Assembly (NCBI GenBank): GCA_947625985.1
Contig: CANQQF010000005.1
Span: 1-64,000, forward strand
DNA from: an uncultured Clostridia bacterium
GTDB taxonomy: Bacteria; Bacillota_A; Clostridia; TANB77; CAG-508
Length of the DNA stretch: 64,000 bases
Reading direction: 5' to 3'
Positions 17,648 through 25,883 of this stretch are shown here, piece after piece. Made by a program: the position numbers and the translations under genes. The number at the start of each line of letters is the position of its first letter. Position 1 is the stretch's first letter. The notes beneath the pieces were generated by a model. It searched no databases. It was not told where the DNA came from and worked only from the letters and a program-made list of their open reading frames with translations.

Positions 17648-18364
17648 TTACTTACCTTTCCTTTCACCATCAACATTGTAAACTGGAATAGATACTAAAA
17701 CTGGTATCTTTATACCTTGTTCAATTTCGTCAGTTGTTTTAATTGTTGTATCTAACATATTTGCAATCAATACATATATTATAGCAATAACAAATCCTAT
17801 TGCTGCAAATATTGCTATATCCTTAATATGATTTACATTAGATGGACTACTTGGCGTTTCCGCATCATCTACAACATGCACATTATTTATGTTATAAATT
17901 TCTCCTACTTTTTGAGCAAATACTTTAGCTATTTCATTAGCTATTTTCATAGCATTAGTCGGAATTATATTTGTGACTTTAATTTCTATAAGTTCCGTAT
18001 CTTTTACTGAACTTACTGAAATATTTTTTCTTAATTCAGATTCTTCAACATCAATATTTAAATTAGAAATAACCTGTCTTAAGACATTTTTACTTTTTAC
18101 CAATTCGCTATATGTTGATATTAATTTTGAATTCAAAGTAACATCGGTAGTTGTAATAGATTCAGATGACTGCGTACCAGTTGATACAGAAGAATTGTCA
18201 TTTGCAGTTGCTAAAACAAGAGTTGTAGATGCAGTATATACAGGCGTTACAAATTTATAAGAATAAATAATCCCTATAACTACTAATATTGCTACTATTA
18301 ATAAGATTTTCATTTTACCTTTCCAAAAAATATTAAATAATTCTTTTAAATCAATCTCGTCCAT
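17648..18364 (-). CDS. Wzz/CpsC-like chain-length and kinase-activator protein
   Basis: A 238-residue membrane protein with the Wzz topology: a short cytoplasmic start (MDEIDLKELFNIFWKGK), helix 1 at about 18-38, a periplasm-side domain to about 175 and helix 2 at about 183-205. The Wzz-type stretch DDAETPSSPSNVN just before helix 2 is recognisable. In Gram-positive capsule systems this protein binds and activates the BY-kinase, which follows immediately. The ribosome site AAAGGAGAG is strong. It lacks any fused kinase, as expected in Firmicutes. Confidence 0.92.
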   Translation of the reverse strand: MDEIDLKELFNIFWKGKMKILLIVAILVVIGIIYSYKFVTPVYTASTTLVLATANDNSSVSTGTQSSESITTTDVTLNSKLISTYSELVKSKNVLRQVISNLNIDVEESELRKNISVSSVKDTELIEIKVTNIIPTNAMKIANEIAKVFAQKVGEIYNINNVHVVDDAETPSSPSNVNHIKDIAIFAAIGFVIAIIYVLIANMLDTTIKTTDEIEQGIKIPVLVSIPVYNVDGERKGK

Positions 18365-18403
18365 TACTCTCTCCTTTTTATTTTCTTATGTGACAACTTT
18401 ATT

Positions 18404-19249
18404 CTATTCTTCTTCCTCTTCTTTATATTTTATACTATCAATTATGTTGCCAAATATTATTAATACTATTCCTACAATTAATAATATGTATCCATAATTT
18501 GCTACCTGACTCATTACATCATTTAAGACTGTTCTTATGGATTTTGAAAAAGTTTCACTTAAAATAGTAATTGTATCAATTTTAATCTTCGAATTGATAA
18601 AATAATTAATAAATATATTTAATACTCCAATAGATGTAAGCGCAACTCCTGAACTTGAAAATCCTTTAAATGGTCTTTTATAGCATATTCCAAACACTAG
18701 TAGCACAGCTACTAATATCATTACCAATAAAACCTTATTTCCTTTTTGGCTATATTTTAAAATTTTCACAAGTACATTATTTATATTCTTTTCATAATCT
18801 GTATGAATCATCGTTGATGTATATTCATCACTAATTGTATTAATATATGTATCTATAGCACTTTCATCTTCTGCTTTTAATCCTTGACTTTTCATTAACT
18901 CATCAATTTTTGTTCTTAAATTTGTTTTAATTTCTGTTACGTCTATTTTTTCATCTGCACCATCATAAATATTATTAATCATAATATTTACATCGTTTTT
19001 CACCTTTTCTTCAGTTATTATATCTCTTAAATTAATATCATCTAGACCTGATTGTCCAATATATTTTTCAAAGTTAGATTGTATTTCATTGTACATTCCT
19101 TCATAATAATTTGTTTCTTCTAGCTTTGATAGGATATATGATTTACTTAAAATCGTAGAAGAAGCAATATTAAGAAAAATAAATGCAAATATACAAATAG
19201 CTATAATAAAAATTAATATATATCTTATTATTAAAGATAATCCTTTCAT
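18404..19249 (-). CDS. Hypothetical membrane protein in the sortase/kinase operon
   Basis: A 281-residue protein with a membrane helix at about 5-30, an extracytoplasmic helical domain of about 140 residues rich in Asp, Glu and Thr, and three more helices near 170-190, 200-220 and 245-270, ending in an acidic tail (KEEEEE). GGAGG stands 7 nt before the ATG at 19249; a GTG one codon earlier is also possible. It lies between the sortase and the Wzz-like gene on one transcript. I do not recognise a family, but its position suggests a role in surface-polymer assembly. Confidence 0.75.
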   Translation of the reverse strand: MKGLSLIIRYILIFIIAICIFAFIFLNIASSTILSKSYILSKLEETNYYEGMYNEIQSNFEKYIGQSGLDDINLRDIITEEKVKNDVNIMINNIYDGADEKIDVTEIKTNLRTKIDELMKSQGLKAEDESAIDTYINTISDEYTSTMIHTDYEKNINNVLVKILKYSQKGNKVLLVMILVAVLLVFGICYKRPFKGFSSSGVALTSIGVLNIFINYFINSKIKIDTITILSETFSKSIRTVLNDVMSQVANYGYILLIVGIVLIIFGNIIDSIKYKEEEEE

Positions 19250-19263
19250 CACTTCTCCTCCTT

Positions 19264-19887
19264 TTATTGTTCTAACTCAGCATATACAACATATCTTTGA
19301 GTTGTATAACCAATATTATTAAATGGATAACATGTATATACCATTAATATTTCTTTTTCATCTTGAATAGGTACTTTATCTAATTCTGTTTCTTTTATTA
19401 ACTGCATATCATATATTTTATAAGTATATTTACCGTATGAAGTCGTTACAGTTATCTCGTCACCTTTTTTCAATTCAGAAAATCTTCTAAATACTTTTTT
19501 TGAATTATGTCCCATCATCAAAACAGAACCACCTTCACCAGGGAAATAACTTCCACTTGAATGTCCTACTCCATTTTTTAAAACTTCCAAAGAATCACCA
19601 TAATAAACTGGTAAATCAACATCTATTCTTGGTATTTGAATAGTTGCATATTGAGTACCATATTCTGGATAGCTTTGTAATTTATTTTCATTTTCTAGCA
19701 TTTTTATTTCTTTAACTTCTGGTTTGTTTTCAATATCAATTGCCACTTTATTTATTAGTGAAATATAATCTTCTATTTGTTTCCCAGCTAACAAATATAT
19801 TGCCCCAATAATAATTACACTAATAAATAAAGCAACTATTACATTCATAATAGTTGCTTTTAGTGTTTTTTCAAAACTACTATGCAT
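19264..19887 (-). CDS. Class D-like sortase
   Basis: A transpeptidase that cleaves a sorting motif and links surface proteins to the cell wall, 207 residues. One N-terminal membrane helix spans about 14-34, the sortase barrel about 78-205. The catalytic triad is visible: H127 in MMGHN, C186 in MVYTCYP and R198 in TTQRYVV. The ATG at 19887 overlaps the stop codon of the preceding sortase substrate gene by 8 bp, so the two are translationally coupled; the longer TTG-started frame has no ribosome site. The tight pairing with an LAYTG substrate suggests a dedicated sortase. Class D is inferred from size and motif context. Confidence 0.9.
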   Translation of the reverse strand: MHSSFEKTLKATIMNVIVALFISVIIIGAIYLLAGKQIEDYISLINKVAIDIENKPEVKEIKMLENENKLQSYPEYGTQYATIQIPRIDVDLPVYYGDSLEVLKNGVGHSSGSYFPGEGGSVLMMGHNSKKVFRRFSELKKGDEITVTTSYGKYTYKIYDMQLIKETELDKVPIQDEKEILMVYTCYPFNNIGYTTQRYVVYAELEQ

Positions 19888-20413
19888 TAGCTGCAGATCT
19901 CTTTTTTGTTGCAACTGTTATGCCTGTTGCAGCTAGGGCAATTACTGCTATTGTAGAAACAACTAGTGCATTATTATTTCCTGTATAAGCAAGTTTTCCA
20001 GATGTTGTAGTTTCTGTGATATCTTCAATTAATTTTCCATCTTTATAAACTTTTATTCCATCTTTTGTGAAATCTAGTTCAACTCCAGCAATACTAGCAG
20101 CTTCATTAGCTAAAGCTTTCAATTGATTTTTAACATCAGTTGGTAAACTCTTATAATCTGTAGTTCCGTTATCAATCATAATTTGATCAGCTTCTTTAGC
20201 TAAAGCTAATATTCTATCACAATCTGCATTTGATAATGGATAATCGCTTAAATATCTCTCCATTTTTACCTTTTCTGCTGCAGTCATTCCATATTTAGAA
20301 CCTATTGCATATAACTCATCAGCTAAAGTTGATGATGTAGCTGCATTAACTACTGTCATTGCTGCCATAGTTAGCATAACAAATAAAATTGCTATCGTTA
20401 GTATTTTTTTCAT
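19880..20413 (-). CDS. Sortase substrate with LAYTG sorting signal
   Basis: A 177-residue secreted protein. The signal peptide spans about 1-24 (VVNA cleavage region). The mature part is helical, followed by a small domain, and ends with LAYTG at residues 141-145, a hydrophobic helix 149-168 and the positive tail KKR at 170-172, the classic order of a cell-wall sorting signal with Ala in place of Pro. It has a strong promoter (20446-20474) and an AGGAGGAG ribosome site, and overlaps its sortase gene. The mature domain is not one I recognise. Confidence 0.87.
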   Translation of the reverse strand: MKKILTIAILFVMLTMAAMTVVNAATSSTLADELYAIGSKYGMTAAEKVKMERYLSDYPLSNADCDRILALAKEADQIMIDNGTTDYKSLPTDVKNQLKALANEAASIAGVELDFTKDGIKVYKDGKLIEDITETTTSGKLAYTGNNNALVVSTIAVIALAATGITVATKKRSAANA

Positions 20414-20445
20414 TTTTAAACTCCTCCTTTTGTAAAACTATTTGC

Positions 20446-20474
20446 ATTATAACATTATATATTTTTTTTTGCAA
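20446..20474 (-). promoter_or_regulatory. Sigma-A promoter of the sortase/BY-kinase operon
   Basis: TTGCAA is followed after 17 bp by a perfect TATAAT on the minus strand, close upstream of the LAYTG protein gene. The next terminator on this strand is at 15795-15818, so one transcript could cover six genes. Confidence 0.75.
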
Positions 20475-20533
20475 TAGTTTTTTTATTTATTTTTTTAACA
20501 TTAATAACTTTTTTATACATTTTTCTACAAAAT

Positions 20534-21307
20534 TTATTTTAGCTTTATAGTTTTTGACCTTATATATGACCCTATTCCAATCATTGCTACAATTATTATT
20601 GAAATAATTATCATATTTTTCAATCCTGCCTTAGGCAAAACTGATGACGCTGTTGTTGTACCTTCTTTTGGAGTAACCGTTTTTGTAGCACTACTAGCAT
20701 AATCTGACAAACTCTTTGTATTTCCTGTTTCAGATGCTCCTCCTGATGGTTTTTCGCTATTACCACTACCACTTCCTGATTCGTTTTTATTGTTAGGACT
20801 AGGTGAAGTTACAGGAGTTCTTTCAACTGTTGTAATATTTTTAGAAATTGCATCTACTGTCTTATCTAAATTTATATCATCAGTAATATTAAAATTGCGT
20901 AAAGTAATCTGTCCTGTTGTATTTGCTTTAACATCTTTATTAACTGTAAAAATCAATTGAGCAATAGTAGTATTAGCTTTACCTTCATCTACTGTTCCTA
21001 CAATCTTTTTCGTGTTTTCTGCATAAGTTATATCCCATCCATTTTGCTCTACTACTTTAACTGAAGAAAAAATCTCAGAACTATAATCCAAAGTTGCTTC
21101 AATTGCCATAACCTTTCCTTCTTCTACTCCTGTAAATTTTCCTAGTTTCAAAGACATTACAACCTCTTCAAATCCTTCTTCTATTTCGCTTGTTCCTTCT
21201 ATATTCACTTCAACATCAGCTTCGTCAGCATATACTGGCTTAATTCCTAATAACATTGTCGCTATGAGGAATATTGTAATAAGCAGTATTGAAAATATTT
21301 TTTTCAT
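20534..21307 (-). CDS. Cohesin-like surface protein with LPKAG sorting signal
   Basis: A 257-residue secreted protein. After a signal peptide (about 1-27) comes a beta-rich domain at about 33-160 that reads like a type I cohesin or related bacterial Ig-like fold: VMSLKLG, a central AIEATLDYSSEIF, and the closing TTGQITLRNFNITD. A Ser/Gly/Pro linker follows at about 165-220, then LPKAG at 224-228, a hydrophobic helix and a basic tail, a probable sortase signal. I place the start at the ATG at 21307 (GAAGTG 9 nt upstream); GTG at 21319 is possible. The cohesin assignment is moderate; a dockerin protein lies 8.5 kb upstream on the same strand. Confidence 0.78.
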   Translation of the reverse strand: MKKIFSILLITIFLIATMLLGIKPVYADEADVEVNIEGTSEIEEGFEEVVMSLKLGKFTGVEEGKVMAIEATLDYSSEIFSSVKVVEQNGWDITYAENTKKIVGTVDEGKANTTIAQLIFTVNKDVKANTTGQITLRNFNITDDINLDKTVDAISKNITTVERTPVTSPSPNNKNESGSGSGNSEKPSGGASETGNTKSLSDYASSATKTVTPKEGTTTASSVLPKAGLKNMIIISIIIVAMIGIGSYIRSKTIKLK

Positions 21308-21341
21308 CTGTTTTTTCACTTCTTTCTCATATTATAGTTTT

Positions 21342-21370
21342 ATTCTACCATACTTTTTTTTTTACTACAA
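21342..21370 (-). promoter_or_regulatory. Sigma-A-like promoter for the cohesin-like gene
   Basis: TTGTAG and TAGAAT are separated by 17 bp on the minus strand, about 30 nt upstream of the start codon. A run of ten A fills part of the spacer. Confidence 0.55.
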
Positions 21371-21419
21371 TAAATTTTTAAATTTTTAATATTACATTTT
21401 TATTACAAACTTAATGCAA

Positions 21420-22805
21420 TTAATCTTCAATATTTTTTATACTTGGAGATTCAATAACTTTTCCATTCTTTGTAAACCTTGATCCATGGCATGGACAATC
21501 CCAAGTGTTCTCTATTGGATTAAAACTAAGTTCACAACCTAAATGAGTACAAATAGGATTATTCGGTTCTTTAAATTTGTTTATTACTATTGATTGCATT
21601 GATTCTTTTAACATATTTTTCATCTCATCTTTATTTTTTATCGGTTTAACTCTGGTTGCATAAAATAATTTTGAATAAGAATTTTCCTCTTCAAAAATAT
21701 CATCTGTTATTAAATTTGCAGATATATTAGAAAAAGTCATTCCCCACTTATTAAAACCAGTTGCAACATACATATTAGGAAGTATTTTTGAAAATTCTCC
21801 TATATAAGGTATTTTATCTAAACTTATACAATCTTCTGCAATCCATTTGCTTACTATTTTCGATTCTGGATATATGGTTTTAACAAATTTTTCTAATTCT
21901 TTATAGCCATTTTTATCTTCCTGCCTTCCTGTTTTATAATCATATCCTACAATTAATAATAATTTTTTGTCTTTTTCATATATTGTTCTTAATGAAATAG
22001 TTGGACTTTCACTACTTATATATATTCCATCCATTAAATCTGTTTTTGTATCTACCACTAGTGCATAAGAAGAAGATTGATACATTTTTATAAAATAATA
22101 ACCCGGAAAAACTTTTATTGGATAGCGCGTAGCCATTACCAAATATTTTGCTTTTACTTTTTGTTCTTCTGTGTATATAATATAACCATCATCAATTCGT
22201 TTAGTGTCAACTACTTTTGTATTTTCATATATTTTACCATTATTTTTAATAATCACATCACATAAACCATATGCATATTTAATAGGATGAAATTGTGCTT
22301 GTTTTTCAAATTCTATTGCTCCTTCTATTTCAAAAGGTAACTTAAGATTTTTTTGAAATTTTGCATTTTTTTCTAATTTATTTACTGCTTCAACCTCTTG
22401 TTTAATTTTTAATACACTGTCTTTATTTCTTGTAAATACATATGCATTTTCCTCCTTAAAATCACATTTTATTTTTTCTTTATCAATAATCTCTTTTATA
22501 TTTTTAATAGCTTGTTCATTTATATCTAAATATTTTTTAGCATATTCTTCTCCTTGTGACTGAATTAAATAGTTATAAAATAAACCGTGTTGACTTGTTA
22601 CTTTTCCTGTTGTATGTCCACTTGTATGACTACAAATTCTATCTTTTTCTAATATAGCTACTTTTTTACCTTTCTTACTTAAATAATATCCTGCTGAAAT
22701 TCCAGTTAGTCCTCCTCCAATAATACAAACATCAACTTCAATATTTTCCTTTAATTGATTAAAGTCTTGATTACTGTTTATACTTTTTTCCCAATAAGAA
22801 TGCAT
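21420..22805 (-). CDS. FAD-dependent oxidoreductase with C-terminal Rieske domain
   Basis: A 461-residue fusion like Bacillus YhfW. The N-terminal DAO-type fold has the FAD-binding GGGLTGISAGYY near residues 30-41, and GFNKWGMTFSNISA near 355 belongs to the FAD site. The last 46 residues carry a Rieske [2Fe-2S] motif: CTHLGC at 419-424 and CPCHGS at 437-442. The Rieske part is short and ends soon after, as in YhfW. The substrate is unknown. GGAGG precedes the ATG, and a likely promoter is at 22832-22860. It faces the same way as its neighbours but has no obvious link to polysaccharide synthesis. Confidence 0.93.
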   Translation of the reverse strand: MHSYWEKSINSNQDFNQLKENIEVDVCIIGGGLTGISAGYYLSKKGKKVAILEKDRICSHTSGHTTGKVTSQHGLFYNYLIQSQGEEYAKKYLDINEQAIKNIKEIIDKEKIKCDFKEENAYVFTRNKDSVLKIKQEVEAVNKLEKNAKFQKNLKLPFEIEGAIEFEKQAQFHPIKYAYGLCDVIIKNNGKIYENTKVVDTKRIDDGYIIYTEEQKVKAKYLVMATRYPIKVFPGYYFIKMYQSSSYALVVDTKTDLMDGIYISSESPTISLRTIYEKDKKLLLIVGYDYKTGRQEDKNGYKELEKFVKTIYPESKIVSKWIAEDCISLDKIPYIGEFSKILPNMYVATGFNKWGMTFSNISANLITDDIFEEENSYSKLFYATRVKPIKNKDEMKNMLKESMQSIVINKFKEPNNPICTHLGCELSFNPIENTWDCPCHGSRFTKNGKVIESPSIKNIED

Positions 22806-23262
22806 TGTAATTCCTCCTTTTAACTATACAAATACTATGATTTACAATTAGTATAAACAATTTTAGTATATATATTATATTTTTTATTTTTAATAACATT
22901 ATACATGGAATATGATAATAATCTTCAAGAATAAGTAATTAAAGAGTATCTTAGTAGTAACTTAAAAATAGATAAATTGCTAACATACTCTATTTCAAAT
23001 TTGAAAATAGTGGAGATTTGGATAAGGAAATGTTTAGACTAAATTTTAATAAAAGAAATATTTGATTAATCAAAAAGTACACAAAATATAGAAGAATCAA
23101 AATTCAGTAATAGAAAAATTCATTGATACACTGTATGAATCTATAAATTCAATAAAAGATATAATATAAGACTACAAGTTAATGTAGTCCCACACACGCT
23201 ATTTAATGTTTACTATATCAGATTCACTTCTAACGATTGACAGCTTTTCTTCATATCTTGTT
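22806..23262. other. 457-bp intergenic stretch with promoter and decayed coding
   Basis: Besides the oxidoreductase promoter near 22832-22860, the plus strand from about 22913 to 23169 reads like a degenerate gene. It starts at ATG with MEYDNNLQE and a stop. Further fragments are ENSGDLDKEMFRLNF near 23000-23050 and NSVIEKFIDTLYESINSIKD near 23100-23165, in different frames separated by stops. These are more protein-like than random AT-rich sequence, but no family is recognisable. A 7-bp hairpin (GACTACA/TGTAGTC) is at 23170-23189. No intact gene is present. Confidence 0.4.
22832..22860 (-). promoter_or_regulatory. Candidate sigma-A promoter for the Rieske oxidoreductase
   Basis: TTGTTT and TAGTAT are separated by 17 bp on the minus strand, about 30 nt upstream of the start. 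The -10 box is imperfect. Confidence 0.45.
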
Positions 23263-24291
23263 CTATTTTCGTTTCTTTAAAAAGCCTTTTATTATATCTA
23301 AAATAAAATTATATACGTCTAATTTCAATATCTTTGCTCCAAGAATATAAATTAACGCCCCAGTTATAATTTGTAAAATTAGTGTAATTATAGTTGTCAA
23401 ATTCATAAAGTTATATAGATAGACAATCACTCCCATAAAAACAGCTAATAATATACTTGGTACTATATCTTTTAATTGATCAATGTAACTATAGCCTAAC
23501 AATTTTTTATTTGGCCAAGCATTTATTATTTGGCTAGCTATACTACTAACTAGCAAACTTATTGCCATTGCCCATACGCTAATCCACATTGTAGATAGTA
23601 ATAAAACAAATCCTATCACTTTCTTTATTACTTCTAATTTCAGAAACAAATCACTTCTTCCCATAGCTTTAATAGCATTTAAGTTGGCTGTATGTATTGG
23701 GTAAACCATAAAAATAATACAATATATACTAAGATACGGAACACAAGGAAGCCACTTTTCAGTCAACAACAAATTAACTACATTTTTCGAAGCAAATGCT
23801 AGTCCCATCATTAATGGAGCCATAATAAAGATACTTGTTTTTATTGATTTTCTAGTTATATTTTTAACTTTTTCTTTATTATCTTGTACATTTGACATTG
23901 TAGGTAACAAAACACTATCGATTGATGTATTTATATTAGTTACAATTAAATTTGGAAATTGTTTAGCCTTATTGTAATATGCTAAATCAGCTGCTGAATA
24001 CATTTTCCCAATTATTAGTTGTCGTATATCAGTGTATACTGTCTCTAATAAACTTGAAACTAATAATTTCCACCCAAACGAAAACAATACTTTTAGCCTT
24101 TTAAATGAAAACATTAATTTTGGTCTCCACTTTACAGTAATCCATAAAACTAGTGTATCCATAAAAAGATTAAACAATTGTTGTGTAACAAGTGCCCAAA
24201 CTCCAAAACCTCTTAAAGCCATTATGATTCCAATTACTGCTGCACCTACTGTTCCTATTAATGTTGAAAAAAAGAATTTTTTAAAAATCAT
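23263..24291 (-). CDS. Wzx-type polysaccharide flippase, C-terminal part (frameshifted)
   Basis: These 342 residues with about nine membrane helices are the downstream part of a polysaccharide flippase of the MATE-like/WzxC kind (WALVTQQL, RQLIIGKMYSAADLAYYNKA). The first Met is internal to the original protein. Removing one C from the CCC at 24331-24333 (minus strand) joins this frame to the upstream fragment and yields a continuous protein of about 481 residues, the normal length for a flippase, with the junction reading VISGVKNVQQAYVSKK. It is the last gene of the exopolysaccharide cluster. It would move lipid-linked repeat units across the membrane. Confidence 0.85.
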   Translation of the reverse strand: MIFKKFFFSTLIGTVGAAVIGIIMALRGFGVWALVTQQLFNLFMDTLVLWITVKWRPKLMFSFKRLKVLFSFGWKLLVSSLLETVYTDIRQLIIGKMYSAADLAYYNKAKQFPNLIVTNINTSIDSVLLPTMSNVQDNKEKVKNITRKSIKTSIFIMAPLMMGLAFASKNVVNLLLTEKWLPCVPYLSIYCIIFMVYPIHTANLNAIKAMGRSDLFLKLEVIKKVIGFVLLLSTMWISVWAMAISLLVSSIASQIINAWPNKKLLGYSYIDQLKDIVPSILLAVFMGVIVYLYNFMNLTTIITLILQIITGALIYILGAKILKLDVYNFILDIIKGFLKKRK

Positions 24292-24322
24292 TTTCTTGGA
24301 AACATATGCCTGTTGAACATTC

Positions 24323-24709
24323 TTAACTCCGGGATATCACTATTGTTAAACTCAGTACTCTTATTATTGGAACTAATGAAATATCACTATAAAAATTTGC
24401 AATTTGTGGTGCAATAACGAAAACAATACCATATAATATCAAACACATTATTATATTAGTATAAAATACTGTAGAAAAGTCCAAATCATCTACATCTTTT
24501 TTTTGAATTAATGCATTTCCTAATCCGCTATCTACAAAAACTTGTAAAATCGATGTAAAGACTGTTATTAATGCAATCGTTCCATATGCTTCTGGTACTA
24601 AAATCCTAGCTAATATAATTGAAACTATAAAAGATACTAATTGAGCTCCACATCTTTCAGCAAATCTCCATACCATATTTGAAAATACATTTTGTTTAGT
24701 TTGTTCCAT
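24323..24709 (-). CDS. Wzx-type polysaccharide flippase, N-terminal part (frameshifted)
   Basis: These 128 residues carry the flippase N-terminus (MVWRFAERCGAQLVSFIVS, then ARILVPEAYG and GLGNALIQKK), with about three membrane helices, and then run into a stop after SRS because of one extra base near 24331-24333. The ribosome site and spacing to the aminotransferase gene upstream (11 nt) are intact. Taken alone the fragment is too short to function. Either the gene is inactivated or phase-variable, or the base is a sequencing or assembly error. Confidence 0.85.
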   Translation of the reverse strand: MEQTKQNVFSNMVWRFAERCGAQLVSFIVSIILARILVPEAYGTIALITVFTSILQVFVDSGLGNALIQKKDVDDLDFSTVFYTNIIMCLILYGIVFVIAPQIANFYSDISLVPIIRVLSLTIVISRS

Positions 24710-24720
24710 CTCTATTTTCC

Positions 24721-25827
24721 TTAATTCTCCTTCAAAATAATATCACATATTCTATCAACAACATCTAATGTTAAGTCAGCATACATAGGTATTGTTAATA
24801 CACTATCTGCAATTTTTTTAGCAATAGGTGTTAAACTTGAATCGAATTTATCTTTATAACAGTCATAATCTGTTATTAGTGGATAAAAGTATTTTCTACA
24901 AAAGATATTCTCGTTTGCTAATTCTTTATAAACTTCTTCTCTACTTTTTCCAAATACATTTTTGTCAAATATTATTGGATAATAAGCATAATTTGCCTTT
25001 ATTCCTTTTTTCTCTTTTGAAATTTTTATTCCCTTAACACCTGATAGCCTTTCGGTATATCTCTCAAATACCTTTTTTCTTTTTTCAATTTCTTCATTAA
25101 AATGTCTTAAATTACAAATTCCCATTGCAGCCTGAAATTCGTTCATCTTAGAATTTATACCAACCATTTCAACCTTTTCTGGACCATTAATTCCAAAATT
25201 TTTAAACCTATCAATATCTATTTTTAATTCTGAATTATTATAAGTTAGTGCGCCACCTTCCATTGTATTAAAAACCTTTGTAGCATGAAAACTAAACATT
25301 GAAATATCACCAAAATTTCCAATTCCTTTTCCATTTACTTCAACGCCAAAAACATGTGCAGCATCATAAATTACTTTTAAATTATATTTTTTAGCTATTT
25401 TTTCAATTGCTTCTACATCACAAACATGTCCATAAACATGTACTGGTACTATTGCTACAGTTTTATCTGTAATTAAACTTTCTATTTTATTTACATCTAT
25501 TGTATAATTTTCTTCATTAATATCGCAAAACACTGGAGTTAATCCATTTTGAACAATCGCATGAGTAGTTGATGAAAACGAAAATGGTGTAGTTATTACC
25601 TCTCCACTTAATTTCATTCTATTTATAGCTGTATATAATGCTAAATGACCATTATTAAATAAAGAAACATTTTTAACTTTTAATTTTTCTTTAAGCTTTT
25701 CTTCAAATTCTTTATGTTTTACTCCTCCATTAGTGAGCCATCTAGATTCAAATATATCTTTAATTTCTTCTGTATATTCTTTCAATGTTGGTATTGAAGA
25801 TCTTGTTACCAAAATTTTATCTTCCAT
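24721..25827 (-). CDS. DegT/DnrJ/EryC1/StrS sugar aminotransferase
   Basis: A PLP-dependent enzyme that adds an amino group to a nucleotide-linked keto-sugar for polysaccharide synthesis. The internal aldimine Lys is K184 in SFHATKVFNTMEGG, the Asp that holds the PLP ring nitrogen is D155 in YDAAHVFG, and the N-terminal WLTNGG is typical. At 368 residues it has family length. It follows the GNAT/ATP-grasp gene by about 55 nt and precedes the flippase. The exact sugar (for example a 4-amino-4,6-dideoxyhexose) cannot be decided. Confidence 0.93.
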   Translation of the reverse strand: MEDKILVTRSSIPTLKEYTEEIKDIFESRWLTNGGVKHKEFEEKLKEKLKVKNVSLFNNGHLALYTAINRMKLSGEVITTPFSFSSTTHAIVQNGLTPVFCDINEENYTIDVNKIESLITDKTVAIVPVHVYGHVCDVEAIEKIAKKYNLKVIYDAAHVFGVEVNGKGIGNFGDISMFSFHATKVFNTMEGGALTYNNSELKIDIDRFKNFGINGPEKVEMVGINSKMNEFQAAMGICNLRHFNEEIEKRKKVFERYTERLSGVKGIKISKEKKGIKANYAYYPIIFDKNVFGKSREEVYKELANENIFCRKYFYPLITDYDCYKDKFDSSLTPIAKKIADSVLTIPMYADLTLDVVDRICDIILKEN

Positions 25828-25883
25828 TTTTCTCTATCCTTTCTTTTTTATTTTATTATAAATCCTTTAAGAATATTTATTTA

